A DNA stretch of 38,142 bases from assembly GCA_017880865.1 (NCBI GenBank), contig JADGRL010000027.1:1-38142 (forward strand). Reading direction: 5' to 3'. This document shows, piece after piece, positions 21,272 to 31,685 of the stretch. The notes beneath the pieces are model-generated. The model saw only the letters and a program-made list of their open reading frames with translations, was not told the origin of the DNA and made no database searches. The stretch's first letter is position 1. Every line of letters begins with the position of its first letter. The translations under genes and the position numbers were made by a program. The stretch is from Gallionella sp. Its GTDB lineage: Bacteria; Pseudomonadota; Gammaproteobacteria; Burkholderiales; Gallionellaceae.

Positions 21272-21366
21272 TGTAGGAGCCCGATTAATCGGGCGATTCG
21301 GCACGCAGGCAATCGCGCAATACCCACAGGGTACAGAACCTCTTCGAGGTCAATTGCGCTCCTACA
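21272..21366. repeat. REP-like repeat pair between gst and gatB
   Basis: TGTAGGAGC opens the segment and GCTCCTACA closes it, forming a 9-bp inverted repeat about 95 bases across. The left arm continues CCGATTAATCGGGC, itself a palindrome; the right arm is CAATTGCGCTCCTAC. Related copies are at 2-15 and 35511-35537. The layout (GTAGGAGC plus internal dyad, paired head-to-head between convergent genes) resembles REP/BIME repeats spread by RAYT-type transposases. It may also help end transcription of gst and gatB. Confidence 0.7.
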
Positions 21367-21376
21367 GCGTCTGAAT

Positions 21377-22867
21377 TTAACCGGCCAGCTTTTTCTTCAG
21401 CACGTCATTCAACTGCGCCGGGTTGGCTTTTCCCTTGCTGGCTTTCATCGCGAGGCCGACGAAGAAGCCGAACAGCTTATCCTTGCCGCTGCGATATTCC
21501 GCAACCTTGTCGGCGTTGGCGGCGATGATCTCGTCCACGATCTTCTCGATCACACCTGAGTCGGAAACTTGCTTTAATCCCTTCGCTTCAATGATGGAAT
21601 CGGCATCGCCGCCTTCCGCCCACATCGCGCGGAACACCTCCTTTGCACCCGCGTTGGAGATCGTGCTGTCAGCAATGCGTTTCAACATGCCGCCCAGTTG
21701 TAGCGGTGTGATCGGGCACTGCGCCATTTCCAAATCATCGCGATTTAACTGTGCACTGACTTCGCCGATCAGCCAGTTGGCGCAAATCTTGGCTTGGCCA
21801 GGAACGTCGCTTAAGGCTGCTTCGAAAAAATCCGCCATCTCGCGAGAGGCAGTGAGGCCGTTGGCATCGTAGGCTGAGAGTGCGTACTCGCTGGTGTAGC
21901 GTGCACGCTTGGCTTGCGGTAACTCAGGCAACGTGGCACGCACTTGTTCGAGCATCACGGGCGTGATGTCTAGCGGCAGTAAATCGGGGTCGGGGAAATA
22001 GCGGTAGTCGTGCGCGTCTTCCTTGCTGCGCATCGCGCGCGTCTCGCCGGTATCCGGGTTGAACAAGATGGTCGCCTGGTGAATCTTGCCGCCGTTCTCC
22101 AGCGTGTCGATCTGCCATTGCACCTCGTAGTCGATGGCCTGCTGCATGAACTTGAACGAGTTCAGGTTCTTGATCTCGCGGCGCGTGCCTAGCGGTGCGC
22201 CGGGTTTGCGTACCGACACGTTCACGTCGCAACGGAACGAACCTTCCTGCATGTTGCCATCCGAGATGCCGATCCAGCGCACCAGCGAGTGCAGCGCCTT
22301 GGCATAGGCCACCGCTTCGGCGGCGGAGCACATGTCTGGCTCGGATACGATTTCCAGCAGCGGCGTTCCGGCACGGTTCAGGTCAACCCCAGTCATGCCT
22401 TGCGATGCGCCATGTACCGACTTGCCCGCGTCTTCTTCCAGATGCGCGCGGGTGATGCGCACCACTTTTTCGTAGGTTTGTCCTGAGCCCGTCGAAGGAC
22501 CGGATAGCGGCTCGACCTGTATCGTCAGCGCGCCCTGTCCCACCACCGGCAGATCGAACTGGCTGATCTGGTAGCCTTTGGGCAGATCGGGATAAAAATA
22601 ATTCTTGCGCGCAAACACCGAGCGCGGCGCGATGTGCGCGCCGACCGCGAGGCCGAACTTGATCGCGCGTTCCACCGCGCCCTTGTTCAGCACCGGCAAC
22701 ACGCCCGGCAACGCGATGCTCACCGCGTCTGCCTGGGTGTTCGGCTCGGCACCATAAGTGGTGGAGGCGCCCGAAAATATTTTGCTGTTGGTCGAAAGCT
22801 GGGTATGCACTTCCAGCCCGATGACGATTTCCCATGCGGGTGCCCGGACATTAGTTTTATGTATCAT
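21377..22867 (-). CDS. gatB: Asp/Glu-tRNA amidotransferase subunit B
   Basis: GatB is the kinase and tRNA-binding subunit of GatCAB, which converts misacylated Glu-tRNA-Gln or Asp-tRNA-Asn to the correct amide forms. The 496-residue protein has [15 protein letters not shown] at the N terminus, the [12 protein letters not shown] and [11 protein letters not shown] motifs of the cradle domain, and a C-terminal YqeY-like tail from about 420. Residues 123-130 (GPSTGSGQ) are encoded by the short repeat also found in priA and xerC and fall in a loop before [22 protein letters not shown] lies 3 bases before the ATG. It follows gatA by 9 bases. Otherwise normal length. Confidence 0.95.
   Translation of the reverse strand: MIHKTNVRAPAWEIVIGLEVHTQLSTNSKIFSGASTTYGAEPNTQADAVSIALPGVLPVLNKGAVERAIKFGLAVGAHIAPRSVFARKNYFYPDLPKGYQISQFDLPVVGQGALTIQVEPLSGPSTGSGQTYEKVVRITRAHLEEDAGKSVHGASQGMTGVDLNRAGTPLLEIVSEPDMCSAAEAVAYAKALHSLVRWIGISDGNMQEGSFRCDVNVSVRKPGAPLGTRREIKNLNSFKFMQQAIDYEVQWQIDTLENGGKIHQATILFNPDTGETRAMRSKEDAHDYRYFPDPDLLPLDITPVMLEQVRATLPELPQAKRARYTSEYALSAYDANGLTASREMADFFEAALSDVPGQAKICANWLIGEVSAQLNRDDLEMAQCPITPLQLGGMLKRIADSTISNAGAKEVFRAMWAEGGDADSIIEAKGLKQVSDSGVIEKIVDEIIAANADKVAEYRSGKDKLFGFFVGLAMKASKGKANPAQLNDVLKKKLAG
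22481..22499 (-). repeat. Short repeat in gatB (PSTGSGQ copy)
   Basis: On the minus strand this reads TCCTTCGACGGGCTCAGGA, differing from the priA copy at one core base. It is read in the same frame, giving PSTGSG. It lies in a loop of gatB and adds about eight residues. Confidence 0.7.
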
Positions 22868-22876
22868 AATGTTCCC

Positions 22877-24337
22877 TTACAGCTCGATGTTTTGCGGGGC
22901 GCGACCGTGATGGTCGGTCGCCAGTTGATATTGATGCGCGACGTTCAACATCTGCGCTTCCTTGAAATAATTGCCGATGATCTGTAGTCCGACCGGGCGG
23001 CCATTGCTGCCAAAGCCCGCTGGAATCGACATGCCGGGCAAGCCCGCCAGATTCACCGCGATCGTGTAAATATCGGACAAATACATCTGCACCGGGTCGT
23101 CGCCCTTGGAACCCAAGTCAAACGCGGTACTCGGGCTGGTCGGCCCCATGATGACATCGCATTGTTTGAACGCATTTTCAAAATCCTGCGCGATCAGGCG
23201 GCGGATCTTTTGCGCCTGCAAATAATAGGCATCGTAATAGCCGTGGGACAGCACATAGGTGCCGATCATGATGCGGCGTTTTACTTCTGCCCCGAAGCCT
23301 TGTGCGCGGCTTTTTTCATACATGTCGGCGAGGTCGGTATATTCCGGTGCACGATAGCCGTAGCGCACACCATCGTAGCGCGACAGGTTGCTGGAGGCTT
23401 CCGCCGGAGCCAGCACGTAATAAACCGGCACCGCCAGCCTGGAATTCGGCAGGCTGATGTCGACGATAGTTGCACCCAGCTTCTTGTATTCGGCAATTGC
23501 CTCGTTCACGCAGCTGGCGACATCCTGCGATAAACCTTCCGCGAAAAATTCTTTTGGCAGGCCGATCCGCAAGCCAGCCAGCGGTTTACTCAGGTCGCGC
23601 GCGTAGTCTTCCTTATCGCGTTGCAGGCTGGTGGAATCGCGTTCGTCGAAGCCGGTCATCACATTCAACATTAGCGCCAGATCTTCCGCGCCGCGTGCCA
23701 TCGGCCCTGCCTGGTCCAGGCTGGAGGCGAAGGCGATCATGCCGTAGCGCGAAACGGTGCCGTAAGTCGGCTTGATGCCGGAAATGCCGCACAGAGCGGC
23801 GGGCTGGCGTATCGAGCCGCCGGTGTCGGTGCCGGTCGCCGCCGCGCAAAGCCGCGCGGCGACCGCACAGGCCGCGCCGCCGGAGCTGCCGCCGGGTACG
23901 GCATTTCGATCCCAGGGATTTTTGACCGCACCGAAATGCGAGGTTTCGTTGCTTGACCCCATCGCGAATTCGTCCATGTTGGTCTTGCCCAGATTCACCG
24001 CGCCTGCGTTGTTGAACTGCTCAATCACGTGCGCATCATAGGGTGCGATGAAATTTTCCAGCATCCTAGAGCCGCAGGTGGTGCGCCAGCCTTTGGCGCA
24101 AAAAATATCCTTCTGCGCGATTGGAATGCCGGTGAGCGGCTGGGCCTTGTCGCTGGCCAGCAGCGTATCGGCCGCACGGGCCTGCGCCAGGCTGCTCTCA
24201 AAGTTGGTGGTGATATAAGCATTCAGCGCGGGATTGAGCGCATTGATGCGATCGAGATAGAGCTGCGTCAGTTCGACGCTGGAGATTGTTTTGGCGCGTA
24301 GCGCGCTACCGAGTTGTAGCAAACTTGAATTAAGCAT
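22877..24337 (-). CDS. gatA: Asp/Glu-tRNA amidotransferase subunit A
   Basis: GatA is the glutaminase subunit that releases ammonia from glutamine for GatB. The 486-residue amidase-signature protein has the catalytic triad K76 (PIAQKDIF), S151 (PGGSSGGAA) and S175 ([12 protein letters not shown]). Spacing matches the family (the S. aureus residues are each three higher). It starts three bases after the gatC stop codon triplet region, with its ATG two bases beyond, so gatC-gatA-gatB is one operon. Length is typical. Presence of the complex suggests the organism makes Gln-tRNA and/or Asn-tRNA by the indirect route; whether GlnRS or AsnRS also exist cannot be seen here. Confidence 0.97.
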   Translation of the reverse strand: MLNSSLLQLGSALRAKTISSVELTQLYLDRINALNPALNAYITTNFESSLAQARAADTLLASDKAQPLTGIPIAQKDIFCAKGWRTTCGSRMLENFIAPYDAHVIEQFNNAGAVNLGKTNMDEFAMGSSNETSHFGAVKNPWDRNAVPGGSSGGAACAVAARLCAAATGTDTGGSIRQPAALCGISGIKPTYGTVSRYGMIAFASSLDQAGPMARGAEDLALMLNVMTGFDERDSTSLQRDKEDYARDLSKPLAGLRIGLPKEFFAEGLSQDVASCVNEAIAEYKKLGATIVDISLPNSRLAVPVYYVLAPAEASSNLSRYDGVRYGYRAPEYTDLADMYEKSRAQGFGAEVKRRIMIGTYVLSHGYYDAYYLQAQKIRRLIAQDFENAFKQCDVIMGPTSPSTAFDLGSKGDDPVQMYLSDIYTIAVNLAGLPGMSIPAGFGSNGRPVGLQIIGNYFKEAQMLNVAHQYQLATDHHGRAPQNIEL

Positions 24338-24339
24338 GA

Positions 24340-24639
24340 TTATTCGATGACTTGTGGGACGAGGTATAAACCCGCTTCGATTTGCGGAGCGATAGCCTGG
24401 AACAGCTCGCGTTGATTGGCCTGGGTCACGACATCCTCGCGCAAGCGCTGAGATAAATCCTGGGCATGGGACATCGGTGTTATGCCTTGGGTGTCGACGG
24501 CCTGCATCTCGGCGATCAGGTCAAAAATACCGGAAAGCTGTGTACGGGCGGCATCGATTTCCGCTTCACTCATCGCCAGCCGGGCCAAACGGGCAACTTT
24601 CCGGACATCTGCATTGGCCAAGATCATTGTAGGGGACAT
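24340..24639 (-). CDS. gatC: Asp/Glu-tRNA amidotransferase subunit C
   Basis: This 99-residue linker subunit wraps GatA and GatB together. It shows the family pattern [16 protein letters not shown] in the N-terminal helices, [13 protein letters not shown] in the middle, and the C-terminal LRED..Q...[17 protein letters not shown]. No clear ribosome site precedes the ATG at 24639; a second in-frame ATG at 24627 would drop four residues and is about equally plausible. It is the first gene of the gatCAB operon and is divergent from mreB, with 81 bases between the starts. Confidence 0.92.
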   Translation of the reverse strand: MSPTMILANADVRKVARLARLAMSEAEIDAARTQLSGIFDLIAEMQAVDTQGITPMSHAQDLSQRLREDVVTQANQRELFQAIAPQIEAGLYLVPQVIE

Positions 24640-24684
24640 AGTAAAAGCTTTATTGAAATGAGGCTAATAGGGTATCATAGATGA

Positions 24685-25764
<1,080 letters not shown>

Positions 25765-25803
25765 TTTCGTTATCTGATTATTCAAATTTGCGATGGAATG
25801 TAG

Positions 25804-26727
25804 TTGATAGACGGCACGCAATCCTTCCGGTTTTTCAACCGCGGCCCCAGTTCGGTGGCGCGGCTGGTTTTCTTTTCAGTGCTCTCATTGTTGCTGTTGT
25901 TCGTGGACGCTCGTTATCGCTATCTGGAATCGACGCGCAGTGCGTTGTCGGTGCTGGTATCGCCGATACAGGGGCTGGCGACCTTGCCTGGCGCCATGTG
26001 GCAACAGGCCGGCGAGTTCTTTATCACGCAGAGCACGCAACGCGGTCTGATAAAACAGAATGATGATTTGAGTCAGCAGCATCAGAGCGATGCCGCGCAA
26101 TTGCTGCAATTGCAAGCGCTGCAAATGGAAAACCAGCAATTGCGCAATCTGGTCACGCTGCCGATACGCAATGAATTTACGACCCAATTGGTCGAGGTCG
26201 TTTATGCCGAGCGCGATGTATTCAAGCGTAAGGTGCTGATCAGCAAGGGGGCGGATGCCGAGGTGCGGATCGGCCAAGTGGTGATGGATGACATTGGTAT
26301 CGTCGGGCAAATCACCCGCGTCTATCCGTGGCTTTCCGAAGTCACCTTGATCACCGAAAAAGATCACGCCGTGCCGGTGCAAGTGCTGCGCAATGGATTG
26401 CGCACCATCGTGTTTGGCGCGGGAGATACCAGCCAGTTGTCGTTGCGCTACATGCCGACCAGTTCGGATATTCAAAATGACGACATGCTGGTCACCTCTG
26501 GTATAGACGGCATCTATCCGCCGGGCATCCCGGTCGCCCGTGTGGTCAAGATCGAACGCGATGCAGCCTACCCGTTTGCGCGTGTTACCTGTTTGCCGCT
26601 TGCGGGAGTGGATAAACACCGCCATCTGCTGATTTTATCCAGCCTGCCCAAGTTGCCTGAGCGTCCTGAAGAAAAGTCGGCGGCGATTGAAGCCGCCAAG
26701 CGTGTGAAGGTCAGGAAAACTAATTAA
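25804..26727 (+). CDS. mreC: Rod shape-determining protein MreC
   Basis: MreC is a bitopic periplasmic scaffold linking MreB to PBP2. The 307-residue protein has one membrane helix at about 18-34, a coiled coil at about 72-112 (QNDDLSQQHQSDAAQLLQLQ onward), and the beta-barrel MreC core from about 115 to 280. The start must be the TTG at 25804: an in-frame TAG immediately precedes it, and no ATG occurs before the membrane segment. The following FRFFNRGPSS is the usual pre-membrane sequence. Its stop TAA is directly followed by the ATG of mreD. The C-terminal tail is basic and short. Confidence 0.94.
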   Translation: MIDGTQSFRFFNRGPSSVARLVFFSVLSLLLLFVDARYRYLESTRSALSVLVSPIQGLATLPGAMWQQAGEFFITQSTQRGLIKQNDDLSQQHQSDAAQLLQLQALQMENQQLRNLVTLPIRNEFTTQLVEVVYAERDVFKRKVLISKGADAEVRIGQVVMDDIGIVGQITRVYPWLSEVTLITEKDHAVPVQVLRNGLRTIVFGAGDTSQLSLRYMPTSSDIQNDDMLVTSGIDGIYPPGIPVARVVKIERDAAYPFARVTCLPLAGVDKHRHLLILSSLPKLPERPEEKSAAIEAAKRVKVRKTN

Positions 26728-27237
26728 ATGGCTCTTTACATGCACACCAAACCGGAAATTCAGCGTCCTGTCAGCGGCGCCTTCATCGTGTCGAGCATAC
26801 TGGCCGCGCTGTTTTTGAACGGACTGCCCTGGGAGGGCATCTGGCTGATGTTGCGCCCGGACTTTGTCGCGTTGGTCATGCTGTATTGGTGCATGCACAA
26901 ACCGCTGCGCGTCGGCATCGGATTGTCGTGGGCAGTGGGGATATTCGCCGACGTGGCGGATGCCAGTCTGTTCGGCCAGCACGCGCTGGCGTATACCTTG
27001 CTCGCTTTTGGCGGTGTGGTGCTGCATCGCAGGTTGCAGATGTTTGATCTGCGCCACCAGACCATTCAGGTGTTCGGGATATTCGCGCTGACTTACGCTG
27101 TGTATGCCCTGGTGAACTGGCAGGTAAATGGTTATATGGTGTGGTTGTATTTTCTCGGTTGCATCACTTCAACTTTGCTGTGGATGCCGCTCAGCATCAT
27201 GTTCCAGACGATGAGGCAGACAAAGAGTGGATCGTAA
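26728..27237 (+). CDS. mreD: Rod shape-determining protein MreD
   Basis: This 169-residue integral membrane protein has about five hydrophobic helices (near 17-35, 42-58, 62-85, 105-130 and 133-155) with little else, as in MreD. It completes the MreBCD complex. It begins at the base after the mreC stop and ends 6 bases before mrdA. Motifs are weak in this family; order between mreC and mrdA makes the call secure. Confidence 0.92.
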   Translation: MALYMHTKPEIQRPVSGAFIVSSILAALFLNGLPWEGIWLMLRPDFVALVMLYWCMHKPLRVGIGLSWAVGIFADVADASLFGQHALAYTLLAFGGVVLHRRLQMFDLRHQTIQVFGIFALTYAVYALVNWQVNGYMVWLYFLGCITSTLLWMPLSIMFQTMRQTKSGS

Positions 27238-27243
27238 TCGCTC

Positions 27244-29145
27244 ATGAAAAGGCGCGTTGAGTTTAAAAACCATCTGCGCGAGATTTTTCACTTTCAGTTG
27301 CGGTTGGTCATTGGCATCGGTTTCGTCTCGATACTGCTGGCGATTTTGCTGGTGCGTTTTTTCTATCTGCAAGTTGCACGCCACAATTATTATCAGACTC
27401 TGTCTGAAAGTAACCGCATCGCGATCGTTCCGATCGTTCCCAATCGTGGTCTGATACTCGACCGTAACGGCGTGGTGCTGGCGCAAAACTATTCCGGCTA
27501 CACGCTGGAGATCAATCAGAGCAAAACGGCGGATATTGAGGCCACGATAAACGATCTGTCCACGTTGGTCGAAATCACCAACAAGGATCGCAAACGCTTC
27601 AAGAAGCTGCTCACCGAAAGCCACGATTTTGAAACGTTGATGATTCGCAATCGCCTGAGCGATGAAGAAGTCGCGCGCTTTGCCGCGCAGCAATATCGCT
27701 TCCCGGGTGTCGAGATCAAGGCGCGATTATTTCGCGATTATCCGTTCGGTGAAAAGACTTCACATTTGATCGGCTATATCGGGCGCATCAACGATACCGA
27801 AGTGGATCAGCTTGAAGAAAACGATCTGGCGGCAAATTATCGCGGCTCGGATTACATCGGCAAGACCGGACTGGAGCAGAGCTACGAAAGCGACCTGCAC
27901 GGCACCACCGGTATAGAACAGGTCGAGGTGGATGCGGGCGGGCGGGCGGTGCGTATGGTATCGCGCACTGTGCCGGTCTCAGGCAATACGCTGGTATTGA
28001 GCATCGATGCAAAGTTGCAGGAAATCGCCGAGCATTCGTTCGGCGACTATCGCGGCGCATTGGTTGCGATAGACCCGAATAATGGCGAAGTGCTGGCCTT
28101 CGTCAGCAAGCCGGGTTACGACCCCAACCCGTTCATCGACGGCATTGATACGCAGAGTTGGGATGAGCTGAATAACTCACCCGATGTGCCGCTCAATAAT
28201 CGCGCGTTACGCGGCCAATATCCGCCCGGTTCAACCATCAAGCCTTTCATGGCACTTGCCGGATTGAATTTTCACACGCGCAAACCCGAGCAACCCATCA
28301 GCGATTCGGGCGTCTATTATTTGCCGGGCAGCAGCCGACAATATCGCGACTGGAGAGTGGGTGGCCACGGCAGCGTCAATATGTTCAAGGCCATCCAGGT
28401 GTCATGCGACACTTATTTTTATGGCTTGGCTACCGAACTGGGCATAGACAATATTTCCAATTACCTGTCGCGCTTTGGTTTTGGCAAGAAGACCGGCATC
28501 GATCTGGAGGGGGAGACTTCCGGTTTGCTGCCTTCACAAGAATGGAAAATGAAGCGCTATCAGCAAATCTGGTATCCCGGCGATACGGTATCGGTCGGCA
28601 TCGGGCAGGGATATAGCTTGGTCACGCCCTTGCAACTGGCGTTCGCAACCGCCACGCTGGCGAACAACGGTGTGGCATACAAGCCCCATCTGGTAAAGGA
28701 AGTGCAAAGCACACGCAGCAGCGAACACCGTTTCATCGCCCGTGACCCCCTGTACGATTTGAATATTTCCCCCAAGGATCTGGATTTAGTCAGGCGTGCC
28801 ATGGTGGCTGTCACACAGCCCGGCGGCACTGCGGTATACGCATCGATGGGCGCGTCGTATCAAATCGCGGGCAAGACCGGCACGGCACAGGTGGTTGCGA
28901 TGAAGCAGGGTGAAAAATATGATGCTAACAAGATTGATGAGCGGCATCGCGATCACGCCTGGTTTATCGCCTACGCTCCTGCCGAACATCCAAAAATTGC
29001 GCTGGCGGTATTGGCCGAAAACGGTGGACACGGCGGCGGCACGGCCGCACCCATCGCGCGCAAGGTGATGGACTATTACCTGCTCGGCAAAGTGCCGAAG
29101 CCGTTGACCGATTCAGAAGTGAAGGAGGCTGCCGAACATGACTAG
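27244..29145 (+). CDS. mrdA: Penicillin-binding protein 2 (elongation transpeptidase)
   Basis: PBP2 crosslinks peptidoglycan during lateral growth, working with RodA. The 633-residue class B enzyme has an N-terminal membrane anchor at about 20-40, the PBP dimer/pedestal domain, and a transpeptidase domain with nucleophile S330 (GSTIK), S-C-D as the second motif (QVSCDTYFYGLA) and K544-T-G (AGKTGTAQ). Family length is about 630. The ribosome site is weak, and the gene probably relies on coupling with mreD 6 bases upstream. The last eight bases overlap the rodA start. Confidence 0.96.
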   Translation: MKRRVEFKNHLREIFHFQLRLVIGIGFVSILLAILLVRFFYLQVARHNYYQTLSESNRIAIVPIVPNRGLILDRNGVVLAQNYSGYTLEINQSKTADIEATINDLSTLVEITNKDRKRFKKLLTESHDFETLMIRNRLSDEEVARFAAQQYRFPGVEIKARLFRDYPFGEKTSHLIGYIGRINDTEVDQLEENDLAANYRGSDYIGKTGLEQSYESDLHGTTGIEQVEVDAGGRAVRMVSRTVPVSGNTLVLSIDAKLQEIAEHSFGDYRGALVAIDPNNGEVLAFVSKPGYDPNPFIDGIDTQSWDELNNSPDVPLNNRALRGQYPPGSTIKPFMALAGLNFHTRKPEQPISDSGVYYLPGSSRQYRDWRVGGHGSVNMFKAIQVSCDTYFYGLATELGIDNISNYLSRFGFGKKTGIDLEGETSGLLPSQEWKMKRYQQIWYPGDTVSVGIGQGYSLVTPLQLAFATATLANNGVAYKPHLVKEVQSTRSSEHRFIARDPLYDLNISPKDLDLVRRAMVAVTQPGGTAVYASMGASYQIAGKTGTAQVVAMKQGEKYDANKIDERHRDHAWFIAYAPAEHPKIALAVLAENGGHGGGTAAPIARKVMDYYLLGKVPKPLTDSEVKEAAEHD

Positions 29146-30235
29146 GCGACAATTTTGGTTGAGTTTCATCGCGCATCTCGACCGGCAACTGCTGCTGGGT
29201 ATCAGCCTGCTGCTGCTGACCAGTCTGGTGGTGTTATACAGTGCCGATAATGCCAGCTGGAACCGCCCACTGAACCAGATGCGCAACATTCTGGTGGCAT
29301 TTACTTGCATGTGGGTCATAGCCAATCTGCCGCTGCATTATTTGATGCGCACCGCCGTGCCGATTTATGTGTCGGGCATGGTATTGCTGATCGGCGTGGC
29401 GCTGTTCGGCGATATCAGCCACGGTGCAAGGCGCTGGTTGAATCTCGGCGTGACGACGATACAGCCATCCGAACTGATGAAGATCGGCGTGCCATTGATG
29501 ATGGCCTGGTATTTCGAGAAGCACGAAGCCACGCTGACGCTGAAAAATTATTTCGTCGCAGCGTTGCTGTTGCTCCTGCCGGTCGTGCTGATCGCACGCC
29601 AACCCGATCTGGGCACGGCGTTGCTGATCACCGCGAGCGGGTTTTATGTGTTGTTCCTGGCGGGCTTAAGTTGGCGCGTGATAGGCGGGTTGTTCGTCGC
29701 GGCACTCGCCGCCGCGCCGGTGCTGTGGTCGATGATGCACGATTACCAGCGCCACCGCATCATGATGCTGTTTGACCCATCGCAGGACGCGCTGGGTAAC
29801 GGTTATCACACGATACAGGCGACCATTGCGGTGGGTTCCGGCGGTATTCTCGGCAAGGGCTATTTGAACGGCACGCAGACTCATCTGGATTTTCTGCCGG
29901 AGCGCACCACGGATTTTATTTTCGCGGTCTATTCCGAAGAGTTCGGTCTGATCGGTAATCTGATCCTGCTGGCGATGTATTCATTTGTGGTGTGGCGCGG
30001 CTTCATCATCACCTCGCATGCCTCCACCTATTTCACGCGCCTGATGGCCGGCTCAATCACGCTGACCTTCGCCACCTATGCGTTCGTCAATATGGGCATG
30101 GTCAGCGGCATCCTGCCGGTGGTCGGCGTGCCGCTGCCACTGATCAGTTACGGCGGGACATCCATGCTGACCCTGTTGCTCGGTTTTGGAATGCTGATGA
30201 GCATAGAGACGCACAAGAAACTGGTTAAATCCTAA
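29138..30235 (+). CDS. rodA: SEDS glycosyltransferase RodA
   Basis: RodA polymerises lipid II into glycan strands in the elongasome. This 365-residue polytopic protein shows the SEDS hallmarks: DISHGARRWLNLG, the RQPDLGTALLI loop with the catalytic-region aspartate, FLPERTTDFIFAV and the terminal VPLPLISYGGTS. About ten membrane helices are evident. GGAGG upstream of the ATG is strong. Its start overlaps the end of mrdA by 8 bases, so PBP2 and RodA are produced in a coupled way. Length is typical for the compact betaproteobacterial form. Confidence 0.96.
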   Translation: MTRRQFWLSFIAHLDRQLLLGISLLLLTSLVVLYSADNASWNRPLNQMRNILVAFTCMWVIANLPLHYLMRTAVPIYVSGMVLLIGVALFGDISHGARRWLNLGVTTIQPSELMKIGVPLMMAWYFEKHEATLTLKNYFVAALLLLLPVVLIARQPDLGTALLITASGFYVLFLAGLSWRVIGGLFVAALAAAPVLWSMMHDYQRHRIMMLFDPSQDALGNGYHTIQATIAVGSGGILGKGYLNGTQTHLDFLPERTTDFIFAVYSEEFGLIGNLILLAMYSFVVWRGFIITSHASTYFTRLMAGSITLTFATYAFVNMGMVSGILPVVGVPLPLISYGGTSMLTLLLGFGMLMSIETHKKLVKS

Positions 30236-30263
30236 ATAGATCGCACGAACACATGGAAATCGC

Positions 30264-31196
30264 ATGAATATAAATACCGCAGCCCTGATTTTGGTAACCT
30301 TGATGCTTGCCGCCTGCAGCAGCACACCGCATCGCAAGGCTGGATCGAACACCGCAAACGCGCCACATGGTGGCGGCTATCTTGCCGGGGACGGACCGGG
30401 TGCGGATGCCCCGGTCAATCTTGATGCGATACCTGATGCGGTGCCAAAAAACGAACCGTTGAACCGTTATGCCAATCGTCCCTATGTCGCACTGGGCAAG
30501 ACTTACACGCCGCAGACCGTCGTTGGGAATTTCAAAAAACGCGGTATCGCCTCATGGTATGGCAAAAAGTTCAATGGCGAGCGCACTTCGAGCGGCGAGA
30601 TTTATGACATGTATGCGATGACCGCCGCGCATCCCACGTTGCCGCTGCCCAGCTACGCGCGCGTGACGAATCTCGCCAATCAAAAATCGGTCATCGTGCG
30701 CATCAATGATCGTGGTCCATTCCTGCACGATCGCGTGATTGATTTGTCCTATACCGCCGCATACAAATTGGGCATCCTGGGCGAGGGCAGTGCGGAAGTC
30801 GAAGTGGAAAGCCTGGCTGCGAATGCCAGCCTCACCCCGCTGGCCGCCCGTGAACCGGTGCAAAGCCTGCCGCTGGAGGGCGGCACACCTGCCGCTCCTG
30901 TAACGGCTGCCCCGTTGTCATCGCTCCCGGTGGTCGCATTGGCATCGCTGGCAAACAGCGACTCCGAGGTATATCTGCAACTCGGCGCATTTGAATCAAA
31001 ACAGAATGCCGAGAGCTTTCTGGTGAGGATGCGTACCGAAATGGCCAACACCGGAAAGCAGTTCAAGCTTTCCACCACGAAAGACGGATTGGTGCGCGTG
31101 CATATCGGTCCGTATGCCAACCAGACCGAAGCGCGCAGCAGCGCGGAAGGGATGCAAGGAAAGCTGGGGTTCAAGCCTATGGTGAATTTGCCATAG
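30264..31196 (+). CDS. rlpA: RlpA-family septal ring lytic transglycosylase lipoprotein
   Basis: This 310-residue lipoprotein has a signal peptide ending in lipobox LAAC, with lipidated C18. A double-psi beta-barrel at about 93-175 follows (GIASWYGKKFNGERTSSGE, then VRINDRGPF and DLSYTAAYKLGI). Its D in NDRGPF is the catalytic-type aspartate of RlpA. A proline/alanine linker leads to a SPOR domain at about 232-308 (VYLQLGAFESKQNAESF, VRVHIGPY). RlpA cuts denuded glycan at division. It is 28 bases after rodA and last in the cluster. The following 42-base gap before the convergent globin gene shows no clear terminator. Confidence 0.93.
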   Translation: MNINTAALILVTLMLAACSSTPHRKAGSNTANAPHGGGYLAGDGPGADAPVNLDAIPDAVPKNEPLNRYANRPYVALGKTYTPQTVVGNFKKRGIASWYGKKFNGERTSSGEIYDMYAMTAAHPTLPLPSYARVTNLANQKSVIVRINDRGPFLHDRVIDLSYTAAYKLGILGEGSAEVEVESLAANASLTPLAAREPVQSLPLEGGTPAAPVTAAPLSSLPVVALASLANSDSEVYLQLGAFESKQNAESFLVRMRTEMANTGKQFKLSTTKDGLVRVHIGPYANQTEARSSAEGMQGKLGFKPMVNLP

Positions 31197-31238
31197 TGAA
31201 GGGCGTGCCGAGGATAGCCTGACGTAGTTATTTCTGAG

Positions 31239-31685
31239 TTACTTTCCTGACTTCGGCGCATCAGCAGGCTTGGGAATGATGATGTGCTTTTGATACGGCC
31301 AAGTGGTGGCCATAAACGAGTCCAGCGAATCTTTGACGATGGCCTTCATGAAGGCGCTGTCTATTTTTAGCCAGCGCTCACGCAACGCGTCGGCTACACC
31401 CGCCTGCTTGATGGCCTCATCCAGTAAAGCGCGGCGAATCTCAAACAGCTCCTGCGTGATATACATCGTCTCGTGAGCCGCTTTGAGATCCTTGCCCATA
31501 TACACGACATCACCGCCCATTTTTTCGGCCATGAAAGAAGTCTGTCGGTTTTCGATGGCTTCCTGGCTATGACCGGCGAAGAAGAGTTTGAGCCAATCGT
31601 GGGCGTAAACCTTGTCGTAAAATATTTTGTGCACCCGTTGCAGCGTGGGCAGTCCGCCGACGGCATCGAACAAGGTTTGTTTCAT
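31239..31685 (-). CDS. Truncated hemoglobin-like globin
   Basis: This 148-residue protein fits the truncated-globin family. LFDAVGG at the start, FYDKVYAHDWLKLFFAG (B/CD region), the glycine-rich MGGDVVYMG loop and H71 (KAAHETMYI, expected proximal heme ligand) are all in place. The C-terminal helices end with a lysine/proline tail. The ATG at 31683-31685 overlaps the rlmI stop (ATGA), so it is translated with rlmI. The same frame stays open upstream inside rlmI but that part is out of frame with that enzyme and not a protein. Likely roles are O2 or NO binding; not testable from sequence. Confidence 0.82.
   Translation of the reverse strand: MKQTLFDAVGGLPTLQRVHKIFYDKVYAHDWLKLFFAGHSQEAIENRQTSFMAEKMGGDVVYMGKDLKAAHETMYITQELFEIRRALLDEAIKQAGVADALRERWLKIDSAFMKAIVKDSLDSFMATTWPYQKHIIIPKPADAPKSGK

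Noticed and set aside
21260..21559. Small plus-strand frame over the REP repeat and gatB end
   Set aside because: It consists of repeat sequence and antisense gatB with no ribosome site.
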